64,000 nt of DNA from Calliopum simillimum (GCA_951812925.1 OX638368.1:23561187-23625186); one strand, 5' to 3'; positions 43,989 to 55,789 are shown, counted from the first letter of the stretch. Notes: generated by a model not told the origin, from the sequence alone. Translations and numbers: made by a program.

Positions 43989-44707
43989 CCCGACAAGAAT
44001 TTAATTCAGGTATTCCGGATTAGGATCAGATCCGGATGAGGTATTGCTTAATATGGCCATCTGAGCAGTTCCTCATCAGGATCTAATACTAAAAATCATG
44101 ACTAAATCGTAGTGAAGAATTTAATTCATCTAATCCAGTCCGTTTGTAATATTCCTTAACAAAACGACCACAGAAAGTTTTCTCTAACATATTTTAGGTG
44201 GTTATCATGTTTATATTGTATTATAACAAATGCATATGTTAAATCAAATATTTTAATCAATGTTACAAAATGTTTTAGGAAAGCGCTTTGTCGCTGGACG
44301 AAATCAACATTATTTTAAATAGATATGATCCTATCCTCACGAATAAATTTATCACTTTTCGATGAAGACCTTAAATATTCTGATCCGTTTTTGAAAACTT
44401 TATGGGATCCGGATCAGATCCGCTCAAACGAATCAGGTCCGTTACGTATGCGGTGTGACGTTTATTCATCATTGTCGGACCAGAAAGCCATAGCAAAACG
44501 AATATGTATTACAAAAAGACTAGATCAGATGAATTAAATTCCTTACTACAATTTAGTTCTGGAAATTTGATTTTAACAACGAACTAAGATCGTGTTAAGA
44601 ATTTTGGTATTAGATCCTGTTGAGGAAGTGATTATATGGCCGTATTAAGGAATACCTAATCCGGATCTGATCCTAATCCGAAATTCCTGAACTAATTTCT
44701 TGTCGGG
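43989..44707. repeat. Family D fold-back element with long inverted arms
   Basis: Ends are CCCGACAAGAATTTAATTCA and the complement of CCCGACAAGAAATTAGTTCA. Inverted similarity continues for about 190 bp inward (GATTAGGATCAGATCCGGAT, GGCCATxTxA, AGGATCTAATAC, AATTTAATTCATCT). The centre (44150-44280) matches the centre of 54119-54625 in the other orientation (GACCACAGAAAG, GGTGGTTATCATGTTTATAT). No coding capacity. Confidence 0.7.
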
Positions 44708-47040
44708 TCATTACACGCATTGTTAGTTGTGCGAATTCCGTGAAAGCTTGTAAGCTGGAAACACTGAACTAAATACAAATCAGCTGTCAAATTGGATATC
44801 GTTGCGTAAAAGTGTTGCCAATTGGAAAAACAAGCTCAAAAAACATATTTTGAACTTTATTTTGCCGATTCTTTGCGCTAACACTTTAAATGATTGGGTA
44901 AAGAGTTTTGTTCAGATGATCAAGTATCAAACGGGGGTTTTGTAGAGCTTTACTTTTTCTGGAATTCAAGCACACTGTACGAGTACAAATTTCATTGTGT
45001 CATGATTGCCGCCATATTGTACATACATCTATGGGTATAAATGTATTGTAGAAGTGACTTTTTTGTCGAGTCAACTTGTGATTTCCCGAGTCACTGTACT
45101 CAACCAAAATAAACTAATCGTTAAGAATTAAAACGAAACAATAACAATAAATAATTAAGTGGAAAAGACAAAATTAAAAAAAAAAAAAAATAAATTTTAA
45201 ATTAAAAAAAAAAAAAAAATTCTGTGCAAAAATAAAAAAAAAAAAAAAAATACATGAAATTCTTAATATATTTGTGAAATACTTGTAGGTACCCGCGAAT
45301 GTTAAATAGAGAGAAAGAGAAAAAAAAAGCTTTTTTTTTCTGACGCCAAAAAGCTTCTCGAAGCACTTTAGAATACTTTCAAAGAACAAGAATATCGTGC
45401 CAATATACTCGAATTAGATAGAATATCTGTATGTATGCATACCCATATGTATGTAATAATTATTTTATTTATTTATTATTTTTATTGGTTGCTATTTTTT
45501 TTTTGCTTTGTTTTTGCTTTGTCTGCTGTTATCGCTATTTCTTTTTGTGCTATTGGGACAGCCAGCCGACGACGCTGACAAAAGCTTTTTTTTCTTCACT
45601 TTTGAAAACAAAAACAATAACAAAATCATCTGTTCATCGTGCGCGCGCGCACTAAATAACAAAATGTGGTGTTTACTGTTCGGGCCCGAGGGTGGGAGGT
45701 ATATGGGGCGCATATGAAGCCGTCAGCGCCGCACCTAAACCTAAAGATACCAACAAAATTAAGACTTTGCTTTATGGCATGTGTAGTATGTGAATATATG
45801 TGTAATATGTGAACAGAGAGTGAGAGAGAGAGAGGCCTAAAACAACGTGCGTCAGTGCCTTGCTCATTTATACGCTCTTTCGTTCGCTCCCACACTCTCT
45901 AAACAAAATAAAACGAGTGAGTATAAACATAAAGCTATGATAAATGTGAGCTTCAAAACAAAATATAAAAAATAAACAGTGCTGACCTTGAGTGTGGTTA
46001 ATAACTGTACTGCATTAGTTAAATATACATTTTGTATTGTAGGTATTGTACATATAGATACAATATACCTATGTGGTTGTGGTATCTATCTATACATCCA
46101 ACGTTATTTATATACATATTTGTAAAAATACAAAAATATTTACACTATGTATTCATGCACTTTGCAATGTTTTGTAAACAAAACTATTAAATTCTTTCAA
46201 ACGCGCTTCTAATGCTTAGCTGCAAGCATCGGCGTTGACATGCGATATAATGATGTATCTGTAAGATAAAAATATACACACTTTCATTTAGATACATTAG
46301 CATACTTTTAAATTAAGAATTCCGCGAATTAATAGATAATTTGATGTTTTTTCGCCTTTTTTTTCATTATCGCCTTTTTTGATTTTATTTTCTTATAACT
46401 TTCTTTCTATTTGAAAAAAAGAAATTATCAAATTATATAAATTTTTGCATCTCCTCCTGATTAAAAAAGTCTTCTTTGTCTTTATACTAACATAGTCATC
46501 ATCATCATCATCTAGAATCATCAGATCTTTACATATTTGCCCACGTTGTCAAAAGCAATCTATTGGTTTTGATTTCATTTCATTATCTAATGAAGTTTAT
46601 TATTTATTTCTTCTTTCAATTTATCATCATCATTTTTGTATTTGTTTCATTTTTATTGTTTATTTTATTGTATATAAAAGTTTTGTTTATTTTTCTCATT
46701 TTTATTTGGCATTAGTGATATTTGTTTTAATTACATTTATGTATTATTATATAATTTATTTTTCTTAATTATAGTTGGTATTATTTAATATTTTATTGTG
46801 TTGATAGACAAAGGAATGCATGGAACAGTTCTTAAAATACGTTAGATGTTTTTTTCCCAAACATCAGCTCCCCTTCCCGTTTCTCCGTATCTTATCATAT
46901 TTTTCTCGTCCTCAGCTCTATATTGTGTAAAACCTAATAACATGAGTCCATAATGCGTTGCAAAAGAAATATCTGAGTTACAATCATAGTCATCGTCCCT
47001 TTTCAGACCATTATGCAAACTTTTTCATCTGCCTTATTGT
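44708..47040. other. Non-coding stretch with an A-run block and a GAGA patch
   Basis: No gene recognised. 45170-45255 is a block of A runs. 45640-45900 is the most complex part: CGTGCGCGCGCGCACTAAAT, GGGCCCGAGGGTGGGAGG and a GAGAGTGAGAGAGAGAGAGG tract near 45817, a GAGA-factor-type sequence often found in fly promoters and Polycomb elements. This may be host regulatory DNA. 46300-46900 is AT-rich with ATC repeats near 46500. Confidence 0.3.
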
Positions 47041-47394
47041 CAAGTATTCGTCAACAAATGCTTAAGGCGTATACTAAAGGTTTGGTGGCCTCTCACTGTA
47101 TCAAATGCCGAGCTACATCAAAAATGCAAACAGAAGGCTATAGCAAACGAGATCAAGCTGCGCAAATGGGGATGGATTGGTCACACTCTCCGGAAACCAC
47201 ACAGCGAAGTTTGTCGCCAGGCCCTTGAGTGGAATCCACAAGGCAGTAGAGGACGTGGCAGACCCAAAACCAACTGGAAAAGGTCGTTGGAAAAGGAAAT
47301 TCAAGTATCGGGAAAATCGTGGCAAGAGATCAAAGTCATCGCAAGGGATCGTGACAAATGGAGAGATTTCATATTTGCCCTATGCTCCTCCTAG
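47041..47394 (+). pseudogene. RTE-type LINE, C-terminal end of ORF2
   Basis: An unbroken plus-strand frame of 117 codons to TAG at 47392-47394. It reads QVFVNKCLRRILKVWWPLTV, then EIKLRKWGWIGHTLRK, RGRGRPKTNWKRSLEKEI, GKSWQEIKVIARDRDKWRDF. This is the region after the reverse transcriptase domain in RTE-like elements, where W.WIGH.LR and RGRPK..W are characteristic. The 5' part of the element is absent (5' truncation, normal for LINEs). A short (ACAT)n tail follows at 47409-47426, as RTE elements often end in a microsatellite. Clade is inferred from motifs. Confidence 0.75.
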
Positions 47395-47489
47395 GAGTTA
47401 AAGGAGAATACATACATACATACATTGTCAAGGCATATTTCCGGAAAGTTAGAAAATGGCGCATGATACGTCGATTCCGAAAAAAAGTG

Positions 47490-48420
47490 ATAAGACTTGT
47501 CCCTCAAACAACCGACCTATAGCTTTAACTTCAGTGCTCTCAAAATTCATAGAAAGTTTAGTGAACTTCCATCTCACGAGTTATTAAGGAAAAAATTGTA
47601 TACTTTATGTCCATGAATAAGGTTTTAGAAAGTAACATTGCACAAGCAACCTTTGAACTACTGCATTGATCACTATCTAGATTTTACTTACTCTTTACCA
47701 ACACTTTGTCTTGGGCCCCATCTTGTTGAGTCTCAGCGTCAGCAAATGACAATTCAACTCAATTCTGGTATCCCTTATATTGGAGTATCGCAAATCGAGT
47801 TGAATTTAATGCTTCAAAAATGCAGTGTTGTCTTCTTTTCCTAAAGCGGGACCTAAACCCTTTGAAACTAAAAATGGTAGGATTTAATGTTTAAAAATCC
47901 AAAAGTTAGATAATGCTTGGCATGGACATCAGCGCTGACTTACGTTGGAATCAACAAATAATGGGTGCTAAAAAAGTTGTATTGATTTTTTTATTTTCTC
48001 TGCTTCCGATGCTAGCGTACAATTCTCATGTATGGGCAGTTGCTCCAGTATCATTCACAGCGTCAAGCTATGTATTAGATTGTTTGGAGATCAGTCAAAT
48101 AAATAGCAACCCATTAACTGCGCCAGAACACCGCCGTAGTGTTGGGTGTCTAACGCGTCTGTATCGCTACTTTCAACATAAGTGTTCCGACGAAATGCAC
48201 AGTTGTGTCCCTCCTGTAGCTGGATTCAACAGTAATACCCGCGCGGCATCATCCGTTAACTCTTACCCCCTAAAGTTAGCTTTCGGGCGCACAATTAAAT
48301 TCTAAAGATCTTCTTTTAACCGCGCAGCACGAATTTGGAATAAGTTGCATTCTCTTCAACCTATATTGTGCCTCTCACTTTTTCCTCCGCAACCAAATTT
48401 CTAACTAACATCTTTTTCTT
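47490..48420 (+). pseudogene. Second LINE: reverse transcriptase relic and C-terminal tail
   Basis: Scattered plus-strand pieces: NNRPIALTSVLSKFIE near 47500 (reverse transcriptase motif RPIxLTSxLSK), LGPILLSL near 47712 (from the VLGPLLF motif), LGMDISADLRWNQQI at 47913, then EHRRSVGCLTRLYRYFQHKC near 48130, LKLAFGRT and SSFNRAARIWNKLHSL to about 48350. Order and spacing match a Jockey/CR1-type LINE with much lost; many stops and shifts. It lies right after the RTE fragment in the same orientation but belongs to a different clade. Confidence 0.7.
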
Positions 48421-48559
48421 CTCTCTGAGTTTTATAGCCTAAAAGGACTAAGAACATCAAAAAAATAACTAAGACAACCGATACAATCATCGTCATTTTG
48501 AAAATTTCACTCATCTCAACTCTCAAGAATAATGCTGCTTTCGGAGAAGTGATGATATA

Positions 48560-48990
48560 ACTGAGCCCAAGATTATATAAGTATTGGTCTTGATCTTGAT
48601 ATTGTGTCTTGGTCTTGATCTTAATTTTGATATCGCATTTCGATCTTTCGAATCAAGTTGTGTTCTCGGGTTTGGTCTTGGTGATGCTTTTGATCTTAAT
48701 CTTGACCTTAGAAATAAAAAACTCACTGGAAAAAATGTTGAAAAGTATTGAATTGAAAAATGTTCTATCCTCATGTTTTCAAAGCAGTTAAGATTTAAAG
48801 ATTCCAAATTCCATATTGAGTGCTGATTTTATATCCGAAAGGGGCGTGACGCTTCTATTTACTATAAATGACCAAGATCGAATAGCAGATTTAGTCTTGA
48901 TTATCATCTGTCTGTGTTTTGGTCTTGGACACTAGGTTGTTGTCTTGAAATTATTTCAGCGTCTTAATCTTGGCCTTGTGCTTGGAAATA
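48560..48990. repeat. GTCTTG-type hexamer array
   Basis: Repeated TTGGTCTTGATCTTGATATT-like words from 48575 to 48710 and again from 48890 to 48985, with unrelated sequence between. Same degenerate unit as at 37498 and 39540. Confidence 0.6.
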
Positions 48991-49458
48991 CTGATTAATA
49001 ACTTGACAAAATCCAAATTACCCTCAAATGTTAGGAGAAGTGTATTCAAACTCTGAAAAAATCTCTAAAACTCTTCGAACTGTTTTCGGAGCGCCCATTA
49101 TTATGAGTTCAAAGTGACACATATTAAGAAGTCTTTCTGTTGTTCACACAAATTACTTAGTTGGTTTGTTAAGAAATGGAAATGACTTTAAGGAAAATGA
49201 TGAACCAATTTAGAAAAAAATTGTTCTTTCCATAGCTTTTTATTATGATTACTGAGCTTTTTGTGAAGATAATTTTTTTATGGTTTTGGTGACTGTGAAG
49301 TACAAGCATTTTCTGAAATTTAGACACATCTTGAAAACGGGGAGTGTAACTTCCGATGCAAATATAAACATACTTCAAAACGGACTCATACTGTTTTGAC
49401 CAAGCCATAGATAACACCTTATATTTAATTTTTCAGTTCGATTCTTACAAACATATTA
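48991..49458. other. AT-rich non-coding stretch
   Basis: No gene seen. An 82-codon minus-strand frame (49169-49417) has no recognisable motif. Confidence 0.4.
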
Positions 49459-49460
49459 TA

Positions 49461-50235
49461 CGTAGGCTGATATATATATTTCTGGCCTAGGCAACACTAA
49501 ATGTTTCCAGGTGCAATCTGACATTTCCATTAGAAAGTCTTACATTTTTTAGCATGAACGTACTCACAACGTTTTGATGTACAAGTGCTATTTCTTTTGT
49601 TTACAGTGAGTTAAGAAAATCAATTTTTCCATTGATAATTTAAGCGATTGATAAATTATGGGGTTTCCAACGAGAACATACGTTTTTTACAACTAAGTGT
49701 TCATGCAAAATCGAATGTATTGAAGTGGAACTAATGCCTAAGGATGCCTCTATCTCACAGTATGTCACATGACGATCTTGCATTATCAGTTCACGCACGG
49801 CATAAATGTTCTCTGACACAACGGCCGTTTTTGGACGACCTTCACGGAATTCGTCTTTGAGCTTGGACGACCTTCACAGAATACGTCTTTGAGCGAGCGT
49901 CGGCCACGATTGAATTCATTAAATCAGTTTTTCACAGTGCTATAGGATGATGCTTCATCGTTATACGAAGATTTAAGTTAATCGATGCACTCTTGTCGTG
50001 ATAATCCACGTCGAAAGTTGTGAAAAATGATCGCACGAAAATGTTCACGAGTTAATTCCATTTTTTGCCAAGTTGATTTTTTCAAGTCACTGTAAACAAC
50101 ACAAATGATGGTCGTCCGTCAAAACGTTCTGAGTACGTTTATGCTAAAAAATGTCAAACTTTCCAATGGAAATGTCAGATTGCACCTGGCAACACTTAGT
50201 GTTGCCTAGGCCAAAAATATATATAGCAGCCCACG
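49461..50235. mobile_element. mariner family A copy 2: fold-back derivative
   Basis: A 775-bp element with TA on both sides (49459-49460 and 50236-50237). Unlike copy 1, both termini are the transposase-start end: GGCCTAGGCAACACTAA and GTGCAATCTGACATTTCCAT occur at both edges in opposite orientation, giving inverted arms of roughly 170 bp (49461-49635 and 50065-50235). Between them is a piece of the transposase gene (about 49665-50060, minus strand) covering the first third, starting at ATG with MELTREHFRAII and lacking the stop at codon 3 seen in copy 1. A 32-bp tandem duplication (TTGGACGACCTTCAC...) lies at about 49836-49900. The catalytic domain and the other terminus are absent. Confidence 0.82.
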
Positions 50236-50237
50236 TA

Positions 50238-51891
50238 CTATAGATAAGCATCTAGGTTTTCAAATAAACAAAGCGTAAACTTATTAATATTTTATAACCA
50301 AAATTTTTTTTTGTACAAAATCTATGCGTTCAAGGCCATATGCTCCAAAAAAAAAAAAGTTATTGCCACCCTGGGTAATCATAATGAAATCGACTACATA
50401 TCAATGAGCTACCGTGGCTTTATCTTTTTGCTAAATTAACGAATTATTATTATTATTGCTCGCTTTCAATTTTGTGTTTTATGTGCAGAGAACTCGAGTA
50501 TTAATGAATTGAGTTCAAGTTATGTATAAAATGATATGAGGAATGCCGTCACGAGTTGTTTGTTCATTTATTTAGTTCTTTTTTTTTTTTTTTTCTTATA
50601 CTCGTATAACCAATATTTGTTCCAAACAAACTCGCTTTTCTTTAGTAGTTGCCCACTGGAATTTGTTTGTTAGAACTTTTGCATAACCATTTTTTTTATT
50701 TTTTTTTTTTTTGCATAGAAATTATAGTTTTTTTTTTTATACGTGTATGTTTGTCCAAAAAAAAACCTGACTAAAATTGATGACATAATCAGCTGCTGCT
50801 ACATTTTTCCACTGGTTGGTTGGTTTGATGTTCTGTTTTTATTTTATTATTTATTTTATATTCTATTTGGCTTTTTTCAACCTTTCGTATATATCATCGC
50901 ATTAATTGTTTTTTTTTTTCGCTTTAAGTCTTTTTTATAGTTCATTAACCTCTTTGCCTTTTAAAAATGATTCGTGTAAAAAATGAATTCAAACAATTCT
51001 ACAAAAAAGAATATCCAACCAATTTAGCAAGCCTTTAATCTTATGAAAGCTCTGACGAAGTTTAAAGACTCTTATAATGTTTAGAATTAAATAAAAATAT
51101 CTTATACCCTCAGGTCATGCGTCCATAACGTGGCGACCACAGTGAAGTCGTATAGTCTTATATGACTTCTATTGAAGTAATTTTAAATCACTTAAAAGTG
51201 CTTTGATATTATAGCTATATTAAAAAAATATGCACACATACTATGCATATTGTATAATTCCAAACTATCTGATATGGACAAATCATTGTAAAGTGAAACG
51301 TCCGACACGTATATGTCGAATAATTTCGTGAGAGTATTATTCTCGTATATTTTTTAAATGTTTTGAAGCCGATCTTTAAAACAAAGAAATATGCTTGACT
51401 TGACTTGCTTGATTGTCGCGAACAAATTCAAAACTTTCTTGTCGGACGTTTCACTTTTTCAGGATTTGCCCATACAGTAATGCCAAAAAATTTGACTTTA
51501 TCTCTCGGATTTCGATTTTTGCGGCATCGTTTGAGGAAACAACCTACCTTTTTGAACTCCTCTTCTATTTTTTTTTTTTTTTTTTTTTGAGTAAATTATG
51601 CTCTGGGAACTAATTACAACAAAATGTCGTTCGGATCTACTTTCGGAGATATAGCGATCAGAAGATAGATTTGCATACATCTTTTTTAAAAACCGAAATA
51701 TAATTGGAATCTCTGAATATCGCTGTCAAATGAAAGGTATTTTAACAAACTATACAATTTGTGCACAAAATTTTTCAATTTGGGTTAAAGTTTTCGAGAT
51801 ATGACGATTTTTCGAATGTAAATCAATTTTGTTTTTTCCCCCAAAAAAATTCATTAGCACCTGTTCACGGTGCTCTTGAACAGTCGATACG
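50238..51891. other. AT-rich non-coding stretch
   Basis: No gene seen. Long T runs (50580-50595, 50700-50735) and AT-rich filler. 51100-51400 is slightly more complex but has no motif. The start of the family E inverted repeat may lie somewhat left of 51892. Confidence 0.45.
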
Positions 51892-52797
51892 TTTTTTGAA
51901 TATGTGGAGAAAATCTGTGAATGGGGTTTCATTTGTATTAGTTTAGTGGTCTGAAAAATGCAAACCCCGAAATCGTAGCTGATCATCCCAGCGAAATATC
52001 GCAAAAATACATATCCCATATAAAATAAAAAAAATTCAGAAAAAAAACGCAACAAACAAGTATGTAATGTATTTTGCAATGCTGCATCCGAATCCGTCCC
52101 TAGAATTGCTGTATCTTATACGGTTTTTGAGATATCTAAGCCTAAACAAGGAGAAAAAGCCGACGCTATGTTTTATTGTTGTGTTTTGGAGCTATATAAC
52201 AGGACGTATATCCGTAAATTCTGATGCAGAAATGGAGAACTTTAATCAATCTTCTAAACCTAATTCAAATAATGTCGATATCTTTATTTTTCTCGGAGAT
52301 ATCCTAACCTAAAAAGTTAAAAAAGTGCAAAAAACGTGTTTTGTCATTATTTCAGTCTACGATATTTCAGAGAAAAATTAAGCTATTGACATAATTTAAA
52401 TGCGGTTTTAAAGAAAAAGATTGCAGCTTTCAAACAATGTATCGAATTTTGCGTATGAATGTTCTATATTCAAGTTATATAGCTTCAAAATATAGCAAAA
52501 ACGGTATTTTTTCCTTGTTTAGGCTAAGATATCTCAAAAACCGTATGAGATATAGCAATTTTAAGGCCGGATTCAGATTCAGCATTGCAAAATACATTAA
52601 AAATAACTATTTTCATACTTGTTTGTTGCGTTTTTTTTCCGATTTTTTTTTATTTTTATATGGGATATGCATTTTTGCGATATTTCGCGGGGATGATCAG
52701 CTACGATTTCGGGGTTTGTATTTTCCAGACCACGAAACTAATACAAATGAAATCCCATTCACAGATTTTCTCCACATAGCCAAAAAACCTATCGACT
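51892..52797. repeat. Family E inverted-repeat element
   Basis: Two arms of about 260-285 bp (51892-52153 and 52511-52797) are inverted copies with high identity: outer GTGGAGAAAATCTGTGAATG, then CCCCGAAATCGTAGCTGATC, CGAAATATCGCAAAAATACA, CGCAACAAACAAGTATG, and inner GGTTTTTGAGATATCTAAGC. The loop of about 360 bp includes the segment shared with 3240-3490 and 25340-25500. Each arm has an open frame (for example 52585-52779) that is simply the arm read through and has no known domain. Confidence 0.7.
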
Positions 52798-53327
52798 GTG
52801 TTTATAAAGAAAAAAAAAAAAAAATATAAAAAAATTAAAAATGGACCATAGTGAATTTTTTTTTGGAGGAGGGAGGGTGCCAAAAAATATCCAAACTGGC
52901 CGATGCTGTACGAAATTGTCAATAACTTGAAATTTCTAGACCGAATTTCAGGTTCTGACCTATTGTAAAAATATTATGAATCAGCCTATAAAAATAGAGT
53001 AAGTAAGAGTGACTTCTGTTAAGTACTAAGAATACAAACAACGCACCATTACCTAATTTTTTAGGCCTTCCAAAATATCACTAAAAAAAAAAAAAATATC
53101 TACCATTCATATGAATTTAAAATCAATATGTTATCTCTATCAATTTAGGAGTTATCATTTCTTAAACATTTTAAAATGTCCACAACTTAGACATTTCTTA
53201 ACTGATTTTTATGTTCTGAACTATTTCGGAAACAAAATTTTTACACAGAATTGTTCTCCGAAATCTGCTCAATCTTTTCTTGAAAAAAAATTTGAGGAAC
53301 CTTCATCAATAAAAAAAGTTGCGCGTA
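52798..53327. other. AT-rich non-coding stretch
   Basis: No gene seen. 52850-52930 has a G-rich patch (GGAGGAGGGAGGGTGCC). Nothing else. Confidence 0.45.
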
Positions 53328-53667
53328 CACCCAAAAAAATCTGTTGTAAAAGTGTAGCAAAATGCTGTATGTTTTACAGCATTTGCTTTCATTTTTCATC
53401 CCATATCTTTTGCAGTTAATATTACAATTTTGTTGTACATTTGAAAAATTAGCTGTGAAAAATAAAATATTTGCTGTAGATTTCACAACAAAAAAAAGTT
53501 TATATCGATAATTTTAACAAATTTCTGGCAGAAATTATTGCATTTGCTGTAAAATTAACAATTAATTGTAAATTCGATTGAATTTACTTTCAATTAGCAA
53601 ATCCACAGAGAATTGTAAAATTTACAACAAAACGCTGTTCAAACTACCGCAGCAATTTTTTTGGGTG
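53328..53667. mobile_element. TA-target MITE with CACCCAAAAAAAT ends
   Basis: A 340-bp element: left CACCCAAAAAAATCTG, right the complement of CACCCAAAAAAATTGC, with TA outside both (53326-53327 and 53668-53669). The interior is built on TGTAAAA/TTTTACA words (several TTGTAAAATTTACAACA-like palindromes). No coding capacity. TA target suggests a Tc1/mariner-type MITE. Confidence 0.7.
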
Positions 53668-53669
53668 TA

Positions 53670-53775
53670 CTTAAATGCCGCTATATAGGCGCCTTGACTA
53701 TGTGATTCACACATTTACGCTCGCTGCATGCGAAAATCACATAGGCAAGGCGGCTATGTAGCGGCATTTAATTAC
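53670..53775. repeat. Palindromic hairpin MITE, about 105 bp
   Basis: The left arm AAATGCCGCTATATAGGCGC CTTGACTATGTGATT and the right arm form a stem of about 37 bp with three or four mismatches around a 25-base loop (CACACATTTACGCTCGCTGC...). TTAA borders both sides. It begins right at the edge of the previous MITE. Confidence 0.65.
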
Positions 53776-53804
53776 ACGTAACTTTTTTATCAATGCATGT
53801 ACCC

Positions 53805-53836
53805 ACCATAGATCAAACCGTTTGACCTATGGTGAG
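53805..53836. repeat. Short hairpin
   Basis: CACCATAGATCAAAC, a CG turn and its complement GTTTGACCTATGGTG form a 15-bp stem with one mismatch. It is the third palindrome in 540 bp. Function unknown; not a typical terminator in a eukaryote. Confidence 0.6.
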
Positions 53837-54118
53837 TCCCGAAACATGTACATAAACACATTGAATAGTAAGCTCAAATGAACAATGTCATCCGATCCAT
53901 GCTTGTTTGGTAGCAAATAATAATCTGTAGGCCGTACGTAAAATCTGATCTTCTGTAGGGCTATTAAATTTAATCCTCAATACACAATTTAAAGTTGCGC
54001 GACGACAAAAAATTGTCTTCGATAAATTCTGAAAATTTTGTGGCACAGGATCATCTTTAATGGCAAATTGCTAAAATCTTAAGAGGTTTAAGCTTTCTGA
54101 AGAGAATTAAAAGCACTA

Positions 54119-54625
54119 CCCGACTAGAAAAAAGTTCAGGTTGAGATCCGATTCGGATCAGGCTTGCCTGAAGAATGATCAGGAACGAGTCAGGAACGTC
54201 ACACCTCACATGAAACGGACCTGATCCGGATCCCAGGAAGTTTTCAGGAATGGATCGGAACATTTCAGGTCCTCATCAGAAAAGTAATATATTTATTATT
54301 GAGGATCGGATCATATTCATATAAATTAATTTTAATTTCGTCCGGCCACAAAACGCTTGCCTAAAACATTTTGTTGCATTTGTTATGATATAAACATGAT
54401 AACCATCTAAAATATGTTTGAGAAATCTTTCTGTGGTCGTTTTGATATGGAATATTTATTTAGTTCTGCAAATTTGATGCGATACTGATTTAAATAACGC
54501 ACTTGGATCGTATTAAGATTTTTGGTATCAGATCCTGATGAGGAACTGATCTGATGGCCGTATTAAGGAATACCTGATCCAGAGCTGTTCCTAATCTGGA
54601 ATCCCTGAACTAATTTCTTGTCGGG
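54119..54625. mobile_element. Family D MITE with TA target
   Basis: A 507-bp element: left CCCGACTAGAAAAAAGTTCA, right the complement of CCCGACAAGAAATTAGTTCA, with TA on both sides (54117-54118 and 54626-54627). GATC-rich words (GATCCGATTCGGATCAGG) fill the flanks of the interior; the centre shares GGTTATCATGTTTATAT with 43989-44707 in the other orientation. No coding capacity. The TA target suggests the Tc1/mariner superfamily. Confidence 0.72.
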
Positions 54626-54627
54626 TA

Positions 54628-55789
54628 GCTAGTCACTGTAGATGATGGAGGATTTTTGTAGAAATGCTATGCTCTTAGCAGGGATAAGAACCTAAAAATA
54701 AGAAGAAGAATACAAAAATCCAGTAATTCATATTGGCAGATAGATATATTTAAACATTGTTGCCTGGTGTAATTACCTACACTTTTTGGACAGCTGAGAA
54801 ATTATTTACTGGAAATAACTAGAGAAATCTATTAAAGCAAAAATCTAACAGAATAAGGGGGCCACGTATAAGAAACAAAGAATAGAACAAGGAAAAATCA
54901 AAAACAAAATTCTATGAGTACAAGTATATAATCAAATCAAAGAATAATAAGAGATTATATATAATATATTGTATAAATATATATAGACAAATGTACGTAT
55001 GTACCTAATTGTTGTTTACCTTTTTAAAATTTATTTTTAAAAATAGTTCAACAAAACAATAAAGATTAAGAAAAAAACAAAAAATTATGAAAAAATCAGC
55101 TGAAAGGGATAGCAAATACTCAGTTAGAAGAAAACAGCACGAGTGAAATCGCAATAATAACAACAAATTCTATTTGTTTTTTTGCAAAATATCAACTAAA
55201 CAGACCGACCGAAAAACACTAAGAACTTATGCTGATTTTGACTCATATTGTTTATGACAGAATCTAAGATTACGAAGACTAAGCAGGTTAGATATGAATA
55301 TGTATGTGTTAGCGATAGTTGTTGTCCCATTATAATTTCATAATAAAAAATAAAAACAAAAAACTTAAGTTGGACTATTAGTTGAAAAACAACAAAAAGA
55401 TATATATAAAATAAATGTTTTTTTTTTCCATATTTTTCTTATATTCTTGAGATTAACAATTTTTTTTTCATGTCATTGATAAATTTTTTATTGTTGTTTA
55501 TTTCTAAAAAGAAGAAAACAAATTTTAAATTTGTTTTTTTTTCTTTTTCTACAATTTTAAATAATCTTTTTGCTTAGCGAAATCATGTCAACATGTGATT
55601 TTTGCGTACACAAAGGGTTAATGAAAAGTGGGTGTGTCTCTCAGCATAAAATTAAATGAATCACTTGATAGAAAAACAGAATTTTTTTAGAGAAATGTTT
55701 TAAATTTTAAACATCTATGGCTACATAGTTAAAACAAAGAATATCTAACCATTAGAGGAAAAACCTCTTTAATTGATAGTTTCCTGGGA
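54628..55789. other. AT-rich non-coding stretch
   Basis: No gene seen. Dominated by A-rich sequence and ATATATA patches near 54950. Confidence 0.5.

Noticed and set aside
51750..52079. A 109-codon frame repeated in inverted form at 52585-52779, at first sight a duplicated gene.
   Set aside because: It is the arm of an inverted repeat read through; there is no known domain and the similarity extends beyond the frame.
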